From assembly GCF_009664855.1 (NCBI RefSeq), contig NZ_CP045928.1:2697755-2761754 (forward strand): a stretch of 64,000 nt of DNA, read 5' to 3'. The translations under genes were made by a program, and so were the position numbers. This DNA comes from Flavobacterium sp. SLB02 (GTDB lineage Bacteria > Bacteroidota > Bacteroidia > Flavobacteriales > Flavobacteriaceae). How positions within the stretch are numbered: the first letter of the stretch is position 1; every line of letters starts with the position of its first letter. Below the pieces are notes generated by a model, which was not told the DNA's origin, made no database searches, and saw nothing but the letters and a program-made list of their open reading frames with translations. Positions 63,989 to 64,000 of the stretch are shown piece by piece.

Positions 63989-64000
63989 ATGCAACACGAA
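63989..64000 (+). CDS. Start of a further gene, truncated by the window
   Basis: An ATG at 63989 opens a frame (MQHE..) that runs off the window. TauE/SafE genes in Bacteroidota are often followed by a small DUF1634 membrane protein, but only four codons are visible, so the identity is a guess. Confidence 0.3.

Overview
The window reads as chromosomal DNA of a Flavobacterium-like member of the Bacteroidota. It is AT-rich. It carries a SusC/SusD pair, type IX secretion sorting domains, several -7 elements of the Bacteroidota form TAnnTTTG, no obvious Shine-Dalgarno sequences, and a ribonucleotide reductase whose radical subunit has the residue pattern of the dimanganese class Id enzyme of Flavobacterium johnsoniae. 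No rRNA, tRNA, CRISPR array, phage or intact insertion sequence was recognised.

Layout. 0-1 kb: non-coding, palindrome-rich repeats. 1-5 kb (minus): CheB-CheR-PAS-histidine kinase and a response regulator. 5-8.3 kb: GlxA-type regulator, cysteine hydrolase, ribB, Crp-type regulator. 8.4-14.4 kb: a probable zinc acquisition locus with a His/Cys-rich exported peptide, two DUF4625 lipoproteins, a TonB receptor and an AztD-like lipoprotein. 14.4-18.8 kb: repeats, nrdA-nrdB (minus), an array of four TTATCAACA boxes and an acetyltransferase. 18.8-29.2 kb: a LytS-type kinase, a zinc metalloprotease, SusC, SusD and a LytTR regulator, probably a sensed peptide/glycoprotein uptake unit. 29.2-33.1 kb: repeats, a membrane protein, an AhpD-like protein, and a DGPF/YCII protein with an ECF42-type sigma factor. 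33.6-45.7 kb: two copies of a three-gene cassette (small Pro-rich membrane peptide, T9SS cargo, secreted beta-rich protein) flanking a KaiC-KaiB-KaiB-kinase-response regulator operon. 45.7-51.9 kb: oxidoreductases, a porin with a LytS/LytTR pair, an HxlR regulator and an orphan LytTR regulator. 52-59.1 kb: an operon of mostly unknown genes (L,D-transpeptidase-like protein, two DUF2589 proteins, TolC-like protein, four-helix membrane protein, lipase-like protein). 59.2-61.5 kb: a glutamate-decarboxylase-family enzyme overlapping a pentameric ligand-gated ion channel of the ELIC type. 61.5-64 kb: a frameshifted DoxX gene, a small lipoprotein, repeats and a TauE/SafE permease.

Most notable: (1) the decarboxylase/ELIC-like channel pair, in which an amine-producing enzyme is translationally coupled to a homologue of an amine-gated channel whose agonist-site residues are retained; (2) direct repeats with an exact 21-bp period upstream of promoters beside each of the three LytTR regulators, giving a target for each, including the unknown 52.9-59.1 kb operon; (3) the Kai-like operon sitting between two copies of a duplicated cassette, with a decayed fragment of the ECF sigma-factor gene at the junction, which suggests insertion into a tandem duplication; (4) the zinc locus with a candidate operator over its promoter.

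All functions are read from sequence motifs and recall of families; no database search was possible.
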